From contig JAACJK010000164.1 in the NCBI GenBank assembly GCA_013368325.1, forward strand, positions 62,001-126,000: a stretch of DNA of 64,000 nucleotides, written 5' to 3'. The notes beneath the pieces are model-generated. The model was not told the origin of the DNA. It was given only the letters and a program-made list of their open reading frames with translations, and did not search any database. The translations under genes and the position numbers were made by a program. The stretch comes from Ephemerocybe angulata. Lineage: Eukaryota; Basidiomycota; Agaricomycetes; Agaricales; Psathyrellaceae. Shown here one piece after another: positions 22,361-33,675 of this stretch (positions are counted from its first letter, which is position 1; each line of letters opens with the position of its first letter).

Positions 22361-24126
22361 GAGCTATCCTAGATAAGAATAGTCGGTAGAATTATGAGGT
22401 ATGTGTAAGTGCCTGGCCTGAAGAATGAGGTGCCGCATAGCAACGCCGGGATTTGGGCGCTCACGGGCGCCTAATTCTTGCGGCACTCATTCTCGCACTT
22501 TCGCTGCATTACCCAGGCTGGCTAGGATTTTTTAGACTAGCTATTCTACTGTATGTACTCGTTTATAATGAAAATATGTGTTTTATGATTCATCTCGATG
22601 TCCAGAAACCCCGGAACGAGCATACGTGGGTTGTGCCTGCCCTTTTGAATAGAATCATTCACTCACCAGGATTTAAGGGCCGGACAGTCAAACAAAGAAA
22701 GAGTTTCTATACACTACTAATACATATTGTCATGGAGTCTGAATTGTACTAGAATAAGCCAAGACGCAGAGGACAAGCTTCGCTTTGAAAGACCATGATT
22801 GACAAAGAAACCCGAATGGTGCGCCGGGGCACCTACTGTCCCTCCGCCGATATTCCAACTGGGCAACCACAAATAGTGGATGTAAGATACGCCGCTTGAG
22901 TATACGTACATTTGATAGAGGAGATTGTACCGAGCATGGTTGCCAAGGCTGAGTGTGCACCAGTGCGAACCGTATTAGTTTGCCAGGCTACTAGGAAGCG
23001 CCGAATTGCGCTATGTGACTGCACACTACAACTACAATATATTAGTATCGCCTACTCCTCAGAGTGTACCTTAGATATCTGATATCTTATTTGAACCCCC
23101 TGAGTTCCCCCTTGGTGCAACTCCCAAAGCAATCTCGATTCGAACTCGGACCTTCTCCTCCCGGTTCCACTCACACGAAAAGGACAGTTGTAACGCGTTT
23201 AATTCGCATTCCATAACTCTCTCACACTATTTATAGGTGATAGAATGCACAGTGACAGCGGCTGCTGTCACCGGCGAAGTTGCCAAGTCGAAATCTTTGC
23301 AAGTGTGAAGTCTGGATCTGTAGGAGCAGAATGGGCGATTGTGCGTATTCTGCACTGTACATACATTCTGGGGAGCTATAAAAGGCTGATACATATTCAT
23401 GCTACTGGATGCTGAGGTTAGTGACTTTTGATTTTGGAGAAATCCAACCGATCGCGTTGCACGACCATTAAAAGAGAAATAAGCGCCCAATGAGCGAGAA
23501 CGCTATACAGCACGATCGTGCACGCATTGGGCATTTCAAATGGTCTAATACGTTATATTATATACCCCTAAATACAACATACTGTGCTCATCGACCCCCC
23601 AAGCCAAGCATCCACGTAAATCTTCAACCCAGGGTGCGCATCTCCTCCTCATCCCATTCACTCGATAACGCCATTTCAACCGCATCCCTGCGCGGGATCC
23701 GCTCTTGGCGCGCCAGCTCATGATACATCAAACGTAAACAGACAGCCGACATGGCCGCTAGCACGGTTTCTGAGGCAACTCTGTGCGTAGAGCGAATCGG
23801 CGTAGCGCGATACGCACGTAAAGTGCATTCGGCACACTTGGCCTTGGTTACACTGGGGTGCGTATTCGGGTGGGGTGACGTTTGGTGTATTTTGGGTGTG
23901 ATCCTGCGAAGGCCGAGAGCGGAGGGAGGCGGGAGGATTTGGGGTATAAGAGTGGGTGCGTTCTTTGGTTGTTCTCCATCCTCCTCAGCGAGGTTTTCCC
24001 TTTCCCCCATTCCACTTTCATTACTCCCTCTCTCTTCTAGTCTTTGATTCGTTTTTATATCTATTCATTGTCGCATTGCTCTGCTCGTCGTCGTCGCCCT
24101 TCCTCTCCCTGGCACCATCCTTGACG
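22361..24126. other. AT-richer unassigned region
   Basis: Base composition drops compared with the flanking arrays between about 22320 and 23600. Short overlapping ORFs on both strands lack motifs. Near 23120-23170 a minus-strand pol III B-box-like word (GAGTTCGAATC) appears without a convincing A box. From about 23990 to 24126 the plus strand is strongly pyrimidine-rich, like a fungal 5' leader, running into the ATG of the second array. Confidence 0.45.
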
Positions 24127-27030
24127 ATGACCTCCCGGTGAGTAGGCTGCCGGTATTCTGGCGTCGGCACCCCATCATCGTGAATTCGCTCACGGTATCA
24201 ATTCTGCCTCGCCCCATATTCCCTTGACACGTCGCTGACACTCTTTCTTTCATCCCACCAGGTCCTCGCCCACCTTCCTCGTTGTCGCTCAGCTAACCAG
24301 GTATTTTTCGCGCCGCCTCTCGTGTTCACCCTTTGCTGACCTTTCATTCGCTATGTATTCAGACTTACTTACCGCCTTGCGTCGACCGTACGAATATTCG
24401 CTAGACTTGTGCAATTCAAGTGAGTGTATTGGTTTTTTATTGCTAGACTTGGCTAACAGGATTGCGAGTACAGTGAATCTGGACGGCGTACTCGGCAAGG
24501 AGGAGAACTAGTGTCGGAAGGGAGAAAGGTAAGCATTTGTCCACAAAGTCTATATCCCGACCACTGACCTTTTGTACTTCGACTTGCAGGGAGTTGGGAA
24601 GCACTGAGAGGGCAGGGCTGTTGGGTCAAAAGGGGTTTGTCTCGCATTGGTCTCGCATTTATACGAGGGATCCAACGCTGACTCTTTGACTAGAATTCTG
24701 CACTCGTCATTCGGCGCCATCGACGCACCACCTGGGCCATTGATACTTGGATTCCAGGAGGCCGCTGCGACCAACGCACGCAGCTGGACACAACCACGAA
24801 AGTAAGTACACATATCCAACTGCGCTGAACTCGTCAGACTCACCTTCATCCCACGTAGCCCTGCAAGTATAGATTCGATAGGGAGGGGCCACGATTTACA
24901 AGTAAGTCGTCGCGAGTAATTCAAAGTGTCGATAACTCACGATTTTCCAGGCCGACGTTCTCGAGGAATGAACGGCACGCGTGCGCTACGCAGGAAGTGA
25001 GTATATTCATTTTCTAGTGTACATCGTCGACATTACTGACTACATATCTCTAGCCATCTCACCTCGCCGCATCGAGCACGGACGCCGGGGCCAAGCCACA
25101 GTGCACACACTCTCGCCGCCATGACCTGGGCCGCCGTGTTCATTGACGGGCCTTTCGTGTTCATGCATAGCCGCGACGAGCTGGTGCCTGAAGAATATTG
25201 TGAGTCGTTTCTAAGTCTGGATAGATTCGAGACTAACCTTTTGTTCATCCGTTCTAGCTTCACGCAGCTGAACCGACTCGAGCGCTGCCGGCCATCGCCA
25301 TCCCACAGAACGTCGACCTGCGTCTGTACAGGGTGAGCAACGCGAATTAATCATAAAGAGAGACTTACCGAAACCATATTCAGATCCCCGATAACTCTCC
25401 GACAAGCTCCAAGCCAAAGACGGGGGTGCGGCACGCATATCCAGCGGGTCTCGCTCGCGCCACGGCCGTCGCGGGCTCCACTTCCGCCCTTCACATGCAC
25501 AACATGTGCGGGCTTCACGCCATAGCCCTGCCGTGGTCACCAGGCCACTTGTGCCAGTGACACGGCGTGCTTCCTTCGCCATCGTCTTGAGCCATTGCTA
25601 CAGGGGCACAGCGGCTTTTTCGTGCATAGGTGAGCAAGCGCACGCAGACTACGATATCCCGAAACTCACCTTTCGTGTTTCAGCCCTAGGACCTTAACCA
25701 CAGGTTGCGCAAACCCGGCATGCGCGGTTCTCGTGCTCCATCGTCGTGGTGAGTGCCGCGCCTTCCGTCCTCGTGCGCCGTGAGTCTTGCTGATGTCGTA
25801 GTAGGTGTGGGTCTAATCTGATTCAATCTACGAAGCGGCTTCTTAGGTGAGCAAGCGTAAGGATACGGGATAACCCAAGACTTACCTTGTCGTGATCCAT
25901 CCCCAGGACCTACGCATGCATGGCATGCGTAGCCATCTTTCTCCGTCGTTGTGGTGAGTGGTGTACGTTCGTTCTCGTGCGCTGGGAGCCTTGCTGATAG
26001 TTGTAGAAGGATTAATCTACGCATGCACGGTATGCGTTGCTCTCGGTCGCCGCCGTCGTGTCAACGGTGAGTGCGTGATGTTCGTTCTCGCGTGCCGGGA
26101 GCTCTGCTGATGATGGTCGTCAAAGGGGTCCGCTGGCTCTACTTTGGTTGATTTAGGTGAGTAGACTAGTCTCGACACAATACCACCTCGCGGTGGGAGT
26201 GGGCTTTGATGAGCCTAGTGAGTAGACGTCGTGCGCATGCATATTTGACTTGGTACTCACTTTACCCCATATTTGCTTGACACGTCGCTGACACTCTTTC
26301 TTTCATTCCACCAGGACCTTACCCACGACGCGACGAGCTCGCTGCGAGGTTGGCCGCGGCCTCAATCACGATGGCGCCTCCAGCATTGGCGCGAGACTGG
26401 AAGGCGGCTGGAACTTGGGAGAGCGATCGTCGGGCTCGTGCCATCGTGCAGGGTGTCGCATTGTCGAAGCCGGCTGGAAAGGAAGGGTAAGGCTCGCGTC
26501 TACCGTAGTATGCCTGTTCCGATACTCACCTGTTGCAAGCCTCTGCCCTAGCTGAATCGGTACATCCCGTGGCGGAGTCGTCGTTGGCGCCGTCGTTGGC
26601 TGTCTGTTATGTCGTGCTTCGAGCTCGTTCACCCGTAGCGGCTGTGAGAGCGAAGACCGTGTCAGACTGATCCTCGCGACGACGTGCCCGTCGACTCTAC
26701 GAAAAGTAAGCGCACGCTATAATAACCTTGCTCTGAGGCTCACATTAACTCGTTCAGACGCGCATTGATTGATCTTCGCAAGCCTAGGGATAAGGTGAAT
26801 CTGACTCGAGCACTTGAGGAAACCTGTACTGACGACACACCTTTCTCAGCCGCGCGCAACGCTGTCGGTGTCCATCCCTCGATTTTCGTTGCATGAGACG
26901 ATTTGTTCGAGGTGCCCGTCGACTGAAATCGCCTTCTGGTGTGCGTTGGCCCGTGGATTGCGCTTTGAGAACGATTCGGGGTAAGCGTCGACCATTTCTT
27001 CGCGTCGAGCGGGCTGTTTGACTTGATTCC
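24127..27030 (+). other. Multi-exon unknown transcript candidate 2 (tandem exon modules)
   Basis: Exon-like blocks with strong splice signals are 24127-24137, 24262-24300, 24363-24419, 24474-24528, 24590 onward, 24694-24801, 24859-24901, 24951-24996, 25054-25199, 25258-25332 and 25384 onward, continuing to about 26.7 kb. Most introns are 49-62 nt; the first is 124. From the ATG at 24127 (MTSRSSPTFLVVAQLTR) the frame is open for only about 52-59 codons, depending on one acceptor choice. Further exons are open in some frames but do not join into one long ORF. Tandemly duplicated exon-intron units occur at 25.6-26.1 kb, with hairpin-forming exons. No known family is recognised; a spliced noncoding RNA or a decayed gene are the main options. 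Confidence 0.45.
25910..25932. other. Perfect hairpin in an exon module of candidate 2
   Basis: Arms CTACGCATGC and GCATGCGTAG with an ATG loop. A degenerate version (CTACGCATGC ACG GTATGCGTTG) occurs about 100 bp downstream in the next module, and a weaker one upstream at about 25706-25728. Confidence 0.7.
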
Positions 27031-27412
27031 GCCATGTTGGGCTAACTAGGACAATCTGAATCTTCTACATACCGTGCATAATGAAACACTCGAGTGAGAT
27101 GTGGACACACTGCTCTCGTCGCCGTCGATGTCCTCCTTGCTGTCGTGAAGGCTGTTGAGTGCGAGAAGAGGCGTGCAATGCGGGCTTGGGCACGGACGAG
27201 AGGGCGTATGTATGCGAGGGTCTTGAGAACGAAGTGGGGGCGCGACTTGAGAAAGCCCAACGTCGAGAGGGCCCGTTTTCGAGAAGGGCCGTGTTTGAGG
27301 GCGCCGTGGGAGCCAATCAGAGGCGGCGCGACGTTGTGGTAGGGGTCGAAGATGGATGTTTGGTCGCGGCGGTAGCCAAACAGACACACAATCTAGCAGC
27401 GACTTGGCTTCG
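27031..27412. other. Unassigned sequence before the right PRO1 copy
   Basis: ORFs of 80-115 codons overlap here in at least four frames, a sign of GC-rich sequence with few stops. None has a recognisable motif or a partner exon. Confidence 0.4.
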
Positions 27413-27452
27413 AGGGTCCTAACGACGATGACGTGAAAGCGGAACGGGGTCG

Positions 27453-27459
27453 TATATAA
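27453..27459 (+). promoter_or_regulatory. TATA box of PRO1, right copy
   Basis: TATATAA 46 bp before the ATG at 27505, identical in position to the left copy. Homology to the left promoter begins at about 27413. Confidence 0.6.
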
Positions 27460-27504
27460 GGAAGAGGAGATCTACGCATGGGGGTTCACCATTACACTCA
27501 CGAA

Positions 27505-29315
27505 ATGGGACGTTCAAGACGGACTGGGGCTACTGTTGTTATTAAACTTGGTGCGTATCGGTTCTGCTCGCCGCTAGATGTGCAGATCGGCTTGGGAGAG
27601 GTGGGATAGGGAGATTAGATTGGCTGACCGGGTTGGCTTTGACTTGCAGGCACGTCATCTATCGTCCATGAAACGACGCATCAGCCGTTGTTGTCGACGC
27701 TATCCTCGGTCGTCGAGACTGTTGTAAAACTTAGAAGCCTGGGGCATAAAGTTGTATTGGTTAGCTCTGGAGCTATTGGCGTCGGGCTGCAGAGGATGGG
27801 TTTGCCCTCTCGGCCGAAGAATTTGTCCGGCAAGCAGGTGCGTCGTAGTTGCTTGTATGCTGGGCGTTGTGTTTTCTAACCATGATATTTGCAGGCTCTT
27901 GCGGCAATCGGTCAAGGGAGACTCATCGCGCTATGGGATAACCTGTTCGGCCAGTTCGAGCAGCCTATTGCCCAGGTTCTCTTGACGAGGGGAGATATCT
28001 CGGATGTGCGTAGATCTCGCACTCTGGTTCCGTTTCCCATCTAATTAACTACTCCCTGTTTCTCCCTTCTAGAGAACACGATACCTCAATGCCGTAAACA
28101 CCTTCAAGGAACTGCTCTCGATGGGCGTCGTTCCGATTGTGAACGAAAACGATACCGTCTCCGTGAGCGAGATCAAGTTCGGCGACAACGATACCCTTTC
28201 TGCGATCACGGCGTCCATGATATCGGCGGACTACCTGTTCCTGCTCACAGACGTAGACGGGCTCTACACTTCAAATCCACGGAAAGACCCCGACGCACGT
28301 ATCGTCGAGACTGTAGAATCAGTAACAGAAATCCGGCAACAAGGTAAGCCCCATCCACCCTCGCCGCATCGCTCTAATAACACCTAAACTGACTTTTACG
28401 TCTTGCTAGTGAGCACGTCGACTGTTGGTTCGAGCCTGGGTACCGGCGGGATGGAGACGAAGCTCATCGCAGCCGAGATCGGCACCTCCGCGGGCGTCAC
28501 GACGGTCATCAGCTCGAGCAAGCGCCCCGAAGCCGTCTGCGACATCATCGCCTACCACAACGTGCGCCTCGGCGGTGTGCGCTCGGGGCGCTCGACGCCC
28601 CGCTCCGGCACTTCCACGCCGACCTCTGGCCGCTCAACTCCAACATCGGACTTCGAGGATATGGCCCTCACACCCCTCCCCCCGCGCCCGCCACATACAG
28701 TGTTCACGGCTTCGCTCAACCCGCTGCGCGATTTGAAGGCGTGGACGAGTCATACGCTGCGCCCAAGGGGGAGTATTGTTATTGACGCTGGGGCGTACCG
28801 GGTGTTGTCGAAGAGGACGAGTGGGGGGCGGTTGTTGCCTGCGGGCGTTGTGGGGGTGATGGGGCAGTTTGGGAGCGGGAACGCGGTGCGGATTATGGTG
28901 AGGAAGCATAAGGGGAGCGAGAGCGAGGAGGAGAGTCAGAGGTCTGCGTATGAGGAGAGTCAGAACTCGGCACGGTCAAGCACGCCGTTGCCGTCGAGGA
29001 GGAATTCGTTTAATGATGACCACTCCTCGGATGGGGATAGTGATGCTGGTGACGATGCGGAGAGGTTTAGGGAGGAGGATGTTGTGGAGGTTGGGAGGGG
29101 TCTTGCGAATTATAATCATTCGCAGATTAATAAAATCAAGGGCCAGAATAGGTGTGTTGTATTTTGACTTGCGTTGGACGTTGTTTGCTGACTTCGGCGT
29201 TCCTTGTAGCTCCTTGATGCCTCGCCTGCTTGGCTATGCGGATTCGGAATACGTCGCTGAGAACATTACGATTTCTCTTCCCCCGGACTCCCCGTTCAAA
29301 CCTGCTACTGTTTAA
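27505..29315 (+). CDS. PRO1: Glutamate 5-kinase, right copy
   Basis: Second intact copy of the proline-pathway kinase, in direct orientation 9.76 kb from the first. Exons 27505-27550, 27650-27837, 27895-28005, 28073-28343, 28410-29151 and 29210-29315 have exactly the same lengths as those of copy 1, giving 487 aa. Kinase and PUA motifs are all preserved. The few differences are mostly silent or in introns; one visible coding change is in the Ser/Pro-rich insert (SGRSTP to SGTSTP). The last two exons and their intron look identical over several hundred bases, implying recent duplication or gene conversion. Confidence 0.95.
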
Positions 29316-29545
29316 GCCTGCGTTCGGCTTCTATCTTCGGATTTCTTTCGCAGCTGGCTGCTCCACACCTACCCCTTCTCACTGTTTTGACTTAGAGGCT
29401 ACCGCCGTGCTGTGATATCGCTTTCCTATCTAGTTTTCCAGACTACTTCACTCCCCCATTATGTGTCCTGTGTATCAGCGGTTTTAGACTTCCTCCCTGA
29501 TCCAATCCCTGTTCCAATCTGAAGTAGCTTTTCTGACTACCTCCC
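29316..29545 (+). other. 3' region of the right PRO1 copy
   Basis: Homologous to 19565-19721 but longer by several short blocks (for example TTGACTTAGAGGCTACC and CCAGACTACTTCACTC). Homology to the left ends near 29541, where repeat R1 begins. Confidence 0.6.
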
Positions 29546-29557
29546 GCCCTTCTTCAT

Positions 29558-30160
29558 CGTACCTCTCGCCTCGCTCGTTATCAAGCTTCACCAGTCCCGA
29601 GACAAATCGACAAACTAAACGTCCTTTGTTCCCTCTTCACTGTTTAGCATTTGGAGTTTCGAGAAGCCTTGCACTCATCGAGCACGTGAGTCCGTCGAAA
29701 TTTTGGTGGAGCAGCGCCCTAATGATTAAGCGCCCGCACTCAGTGACGTCATTTAGCCCTCTTGATCGAGTGTACTCCAGCCCGGTGGCTCACCGTATTT
29801 CCGCGAAGGTGTTCTTCGACGAGTGGGCCCTGGCCAGTGGCCAAAAATCCCTCTCCATGGAAGCCGTGCATCTTCTGTTTTGAGCGCCCTAAGCACAAAG
29901 CAAGCGCCTGCGGATCTCCTTCACGGCATTCTCAGTCTGATCAAAGTACCGGATTCTTGCACCTATATATGTCTGGGCGCTACCCAGGGCTTCAATGGGG
30001 GTCCGCTGTTCTTGCCGTTTTCCCCTGGTACCTTTAGAGCGTCCGCCGTCAAACCATCCGGCTCGGGCAGTTCAGCCAAGCTCCAAGTTAAGGATCTATG
30101 GCATGATGCCAATATTGTCTTTAAAAAGCCCTTGAACATTTGAACTTGGACTGTGACATT
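29558..30160 (+). repeat. Dispersed repeat R1, most complete copy
   Basis: Fills the gap between the end of PRO1 homology and the 3' end of F-box C homology. Its 5' part recurs inverted at 10385-10862 and its 3' part recurs at 8408-8602. An 85-codon ORF (29626-29883) is not conserved in frame in the other copy. Its sharp borders at two duplication junctions suggest it is a mobile element relic or took part in the rearrangement. No transposase motif or terminal repeats were seen. Confidence 0.65.
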
Positions 30161-30221
30161 TCCATGACGTGCAGTCAGGGTTCCGTACAGGAAAGACATA
30201 AGGACCCAGGCGCCTAGAAAT

Positions 30222-31685
30222 CTACTCGAAAACTCGACAATAGAATAAGAAAGGGTCCTCCTCCGTATCTAACCAGTCAGGCCCAGGGACCCAGCACAAA
30301 GGAAGCGGAGGCTCTGATTCGTCGATTGCCCGGAGGTCGATGTGAGGCGGGACCCCTTGTAGGAAGGTGGGCAGTTCGAGGCACCTTGGCGGTACCCGAA
30401 GTACCTCTAAGTTAGGCTTCGCTGCAATGAATTGGTGGTAAAGCAATATTTCTGTGGGGCTTGAAAACGGGATGTTAAGAGTTGCCTTCTTGATCTTTTT
30501 CCAAGGTGACGGGGCGCTATCTGTGCCCAACAACATGCAGTGTGTTTTTTCCGTATTCTCTTCGATCCCGGTCTTCCCCCAGAAGAGAAGCTCCTCGACA
30601 TTTTGCGTACCGGCCATGAGCTTCTGAAGGTTTGGTCCATGTCTGGCGCCATGTGACCCTCCTTTGGCCCTGATGAACGCAACAATCCGGAGGGATGGGA
30701 AAGCTACATGATTGGGGATGGAGGGTCGATCATCTAGGCCGGCCAAGTCCACTCCATTCATAGTGATGCTTTCGAGGGAAGGCGCCACAACATGGGATAA
30801 GGTGTAGATGTTGATAAGAACGTATGCAGAGCGGAAGTGCTTCAGCTTGTTGGCTCTGATTGGCTCTTTCGGCACAGATCCCCGACTCGGAAACGCCTGT
30901 AGTTCGAAGAGTTCAATGGAAAGGGAGAGTGTTTCGAGGTTTGGTAGGGAGAGGATCGCATCGAAGGCGGTGTTTGGAATCCATGATGGCACTGTTCGTC
31001 GCGTTTCGATGCGTAAATGTACAACCGAGTCGAGAGGAGGCAGAAAGCCAAACATGCTCGTTTCATCCATCCGCAGGTATTTCAACGAAGGCACCCCACT
31101 GCGGAAAATGTCGGCCTTGTTTGCAATCAAGGAGGTCAGGGAGGTGTGACTGTAATCCGGACAGATAGCGCAGGTTTCAAGGAGGGGGGCTGAGGCACTG
31201 GCGAGTTGTTCTACAAACTCCTTCAGCGGGTGGTTCGCGTTCGAAAGAAGATGCAGGACGCGGAAGCGATGGACGTGTGGAAGAGTGATCTCCAAAAGTG
31301 GGAAAAACAGCCGTTGGTACGCTGGTTCGTTGGTCTTGAAGTCAATCCAAAGATCGAACGGATGGTCTCCTGATCTCTCGAGATAGACCGCGAGCCTCTC
31401 CCGCGTAGGTCGAACAGGGCCGTACCACGGCGCATAGGAGTGCTGGAAGACACACCACATCGAGGGCAGAGAGAGCGCGACAGCTCTCCAGTGACTGCAG
31501 ACATGAGAGAGTGTGATCTCCACATGTGGAATCATCGGCTTTCCTGTGGCTCTCCTAGTTCTTTGGACCTCGTGGAACACAAGAGAAAGAATCTCTATAG
31601 GAAGGGCGGCGATGGGAGAGGAGGTATATAGGAGTTCGTGGCGCTCGTTGAGGTCAACCATGTCAGGATCAATCTTTGACTGCAT
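30222..31685 (-). CDS. F-box-like protein C, right copy
   Basis: Inverted duplicate of 15470-16909, 487 aa from MQSKIDPDMVDLNERH; the shared start is the ATG at 31661. F-box-like domain LPIEILSLVFHEVQR, HVCSHWRAVALSLPSMWCVFQH, then the leucine-rich part to PLPLCWVPGPDWLDTEEDPF. Substitutions and short in-frame length changes cluster in the middle (around QAFPSRGSVPKEP and AKGGSHGARHGPN) while the ends are nearly identical. This pattern suggests relaxed or diversifying change in the substrate-facing part, or partial gene conversion. Intact and uninterrupted. Confidence 0.83.
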   Translation of the reverse strand: MQSKIDPDMVDLNERHELLYTSSPIAALPIEILSLVFHEVQRTRRATGKPMIPHVEITLSHVCSHWRAVALSLPSMWCVFQHSYAPWYGPVRPTRERLAVYLERSGDHPFDLWIDFKTNEPAYQRLFFPLLEITLPHVHRFRVLHLLSNANHPLKEFVEQLASASAPLLETCAICPDYSHTSLTSLIANKADIFRSGVPSLKYLRMDETSMFGFLPPLDSVVHLRIETRRTVPSWIPNTAFDAILSLPNLETLSLSIELFELQAFPSRGSVPKEPIRANKLKHFRSAYVLINIYTLSHVVAPSLESITMNGVDLAGLDDRPSIPNHVAFPSLRIVAFIRAKGGSHGARHGPNLQKLMAGTQNVEELLFWGKTGIEENTEKTHCMLLGTDSAPSPWKKIKKATLNIPFSSPTEILLYHQFIAAKPNLEVLRVPPRCLELPTFLQGVPPHIDLRAIDESEPPLPLCWVPGPDWLDTEEDPFLFYCRVFE

Positions 31686-32074
31686 TTCGACTGCTCCACG
31701 TCAGCGGATGTCGACGGTTTTCGCGGGTACACTAGAGCCCACCTTGAGTTGAAAGTTCTCAGGTATAAAGTCTGTTTTCGACGCTACTTTGGATGAGAGT
31801 AGAGTGGAAACCAAGGTTGCCAGCCTGATGATGCCAAATTCTGAGACTCTTAGTCTTCAGGGGCGTTGCACAACACTGCATAACACGGAGGATGCGATAA
31901 GCGCCCGTTCGGCGAAACGGTACGAGTACTAAGAAGGTTCGGACATCACACTAAATTGAGTCTATTTCAGTTTCTAGCGTGTATAAATATACAAAATGTA
32001 GAAACTGCGGCTCGGAGGGCTGGCATGAAAGCATGAGCAAAAATTGCCCTAAGGTTCCGAGGCAACTTCAATCT
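31686..32074. other. Spacer between F-box C and B, right copy
   Basis: Homologous in inverted orientation to 15070-15469. The part upstream of gene C differs by short indels that close the upstream extension that stays open on the left, supporting the shared downstream start. Confidence 0.55.
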
Positions 32075-33675
32075 TCAATTTAGTCCGAACAGGTCGCCCT
32101 CCGTATCCAGCCAATCCAATCCAGGGAGAGAACATAAAGGAAGAGGAAGTTCTAACTTGGTGGTGTTGGGTTGAAGCTCAACCCGTGACGGCACCCATTC
32201 CAGGAACTTGGGATCTGTAAAGCATGTTGCGGGTAAGCGGAGTAGCTCCAACTCCGGGTTCCTCTGTACGAACTGCTCAAAATACCCTGTCTCCTGCGGA
32301 TTGCGCGGATTCATGCTGAAGGTCGCTCTCTTTATCTTCGTCCACGATGAAACCCCCAAAATTGCCTTGAAAGTGCTGTACAGGACTTCAAAGGAATCAT
32401 TTGAATCCCCCCACAGAATGACTTCCTCGACGTTCGGGGAAGCAGCGATCACTTTTTTGAGGTTGCGCACGTCATAACGACTCCAACGCGACCGCCATTT
32501 TGGGTTCGTAAGAGTCAGGGTGCGAAGCGACAGGAAATCCAGTTCGTCTGGGAGTGTCATGCTGCCCTCGTTGAGGTCGAAATTCTGCAGGGTGAGACTT
32601 CTCAGCGAAGGTGTCGAAGTATGGGATAAAATGTACGCCGTAAGGGTCGCATCGGCAGAGCGGAGGTTCTCCAATTTTTTTGCCATAATCCTCTCGGTTG
32701 GAGTGGAGCCACCCTTGCCTTGTAGATGGAAGACGTTCGCAGATATGGAAAGCGTCTGGAGGTTTGGGAGAGAAAGTATCGTGTCGAGGATCGAGTTGGG
32801 TATCCATGCGGATGCTTTAGCTCGACGCCTTTCGATCCGTAAACACACCACTGAGTCAAGCGGCGGTCGAATGCTAAGAAGGGTCGTTTCGTCTAGTCGC
32901 AAATACTTCAAAGATGGGGCGCCGTTCTTGAAGATGTTGGGTTGGGATCTCTCGATATGACCAAGCGGCGACAGGTAGTCTGGACAAATTGCACACACTT
33001 CCAGCAAAGGGACGGATGCGGTCGCGAGACTTTTCTGGAATTCGTGCAAAGGGTGGTTCTGGTCAGAAAGGAGGTGGAGAACACGGCAACGATGGAGGTG
33101 CGGAATCACGATGTGAAGCAAAGACAGTAGACGATGTCCACGCAAATTGCGCTTTGTGGTAAAGTCGATCCATAGATCGAAAGGGAGGTCCCCCGACCTT
33201 TCAAGGTACGCCCTTAGTCTCTCCTCGGTTGATTGGACAGAGCTACGGGATCGTGCTTGGCAGTGCTGGAAAACGTTCCACAGCGGAGGCAAGGTGAGAG
33301 CAATATCCCTCCAACGGCTGCAGACATGGGACATCGTGACCTCTGTGGCACGAACCCCGTTGGCTTTTCCATTTCGTTGGACCTCCAGGAAAATGGTAGA
33401 AAGTATCTCGTTTGGTAAGGGTGCGATCGATGAAGCGGAGTAGACGCGCTCGCGGCGCTCGCGTAGGATATCCTTGATATTCGATTCGATTTCTGAAAGC
33501 TCGTCCAGTAGGTTCGCTTTCCTGGTCATCAAGCAGGCCAGCCTCTCGTCTTGCAGTTGGTATATCCGTTCGTCGTCTTCAGTGAGATTAGGTCTATCTG
33601 AAAGGAGACGGGGATGGTATTCGATAATATTGACGGGGGAAAGCATTCCAACACACCTAAACCGACTTCCGCCAT
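32075..33675 (-). CDS. F-box-like protein B, right copy
   Basis: Inverted duplicate of 13473-15069. Exon 1 (33657-33675) encodes MAEVGL; a 59-nt intron (33598-33656) leads to DRPNLTEDDERIYQLQDERL. The mature frame is 513 aa. The intron happens to be readable in frame, which creates a longer open frame to 33784 with a His-run; I prefer the spliced start because it matches the left copy. Coiled coil, F-box-like domain and leucine-rich region as in the left copy, with substitutions such as HTVIP to HIVIP and MCPDYLPP to ICPDYLSP. Confidence 0.85.

Noticed and set aside
23120..23170. Possible tRNA-derived SINE (B-box-like GAGTTCGAATC on the minus strand)
   Set aside because: No convincing A box at the right distance, no poly-A or T end and no second copy in the window.
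23624..24010. 128-codon minus-strand ORF
   Set aside because: Overlaps a plus-strand ORF of similar size and has no recognisable domain; may be chance.
27042..27389. Several overlapping ORFs of 80-115 codons
   Set aside because: Open in at least four frames at once, with no motif and no splice partner; explained by GC-rich sequence with few stops.
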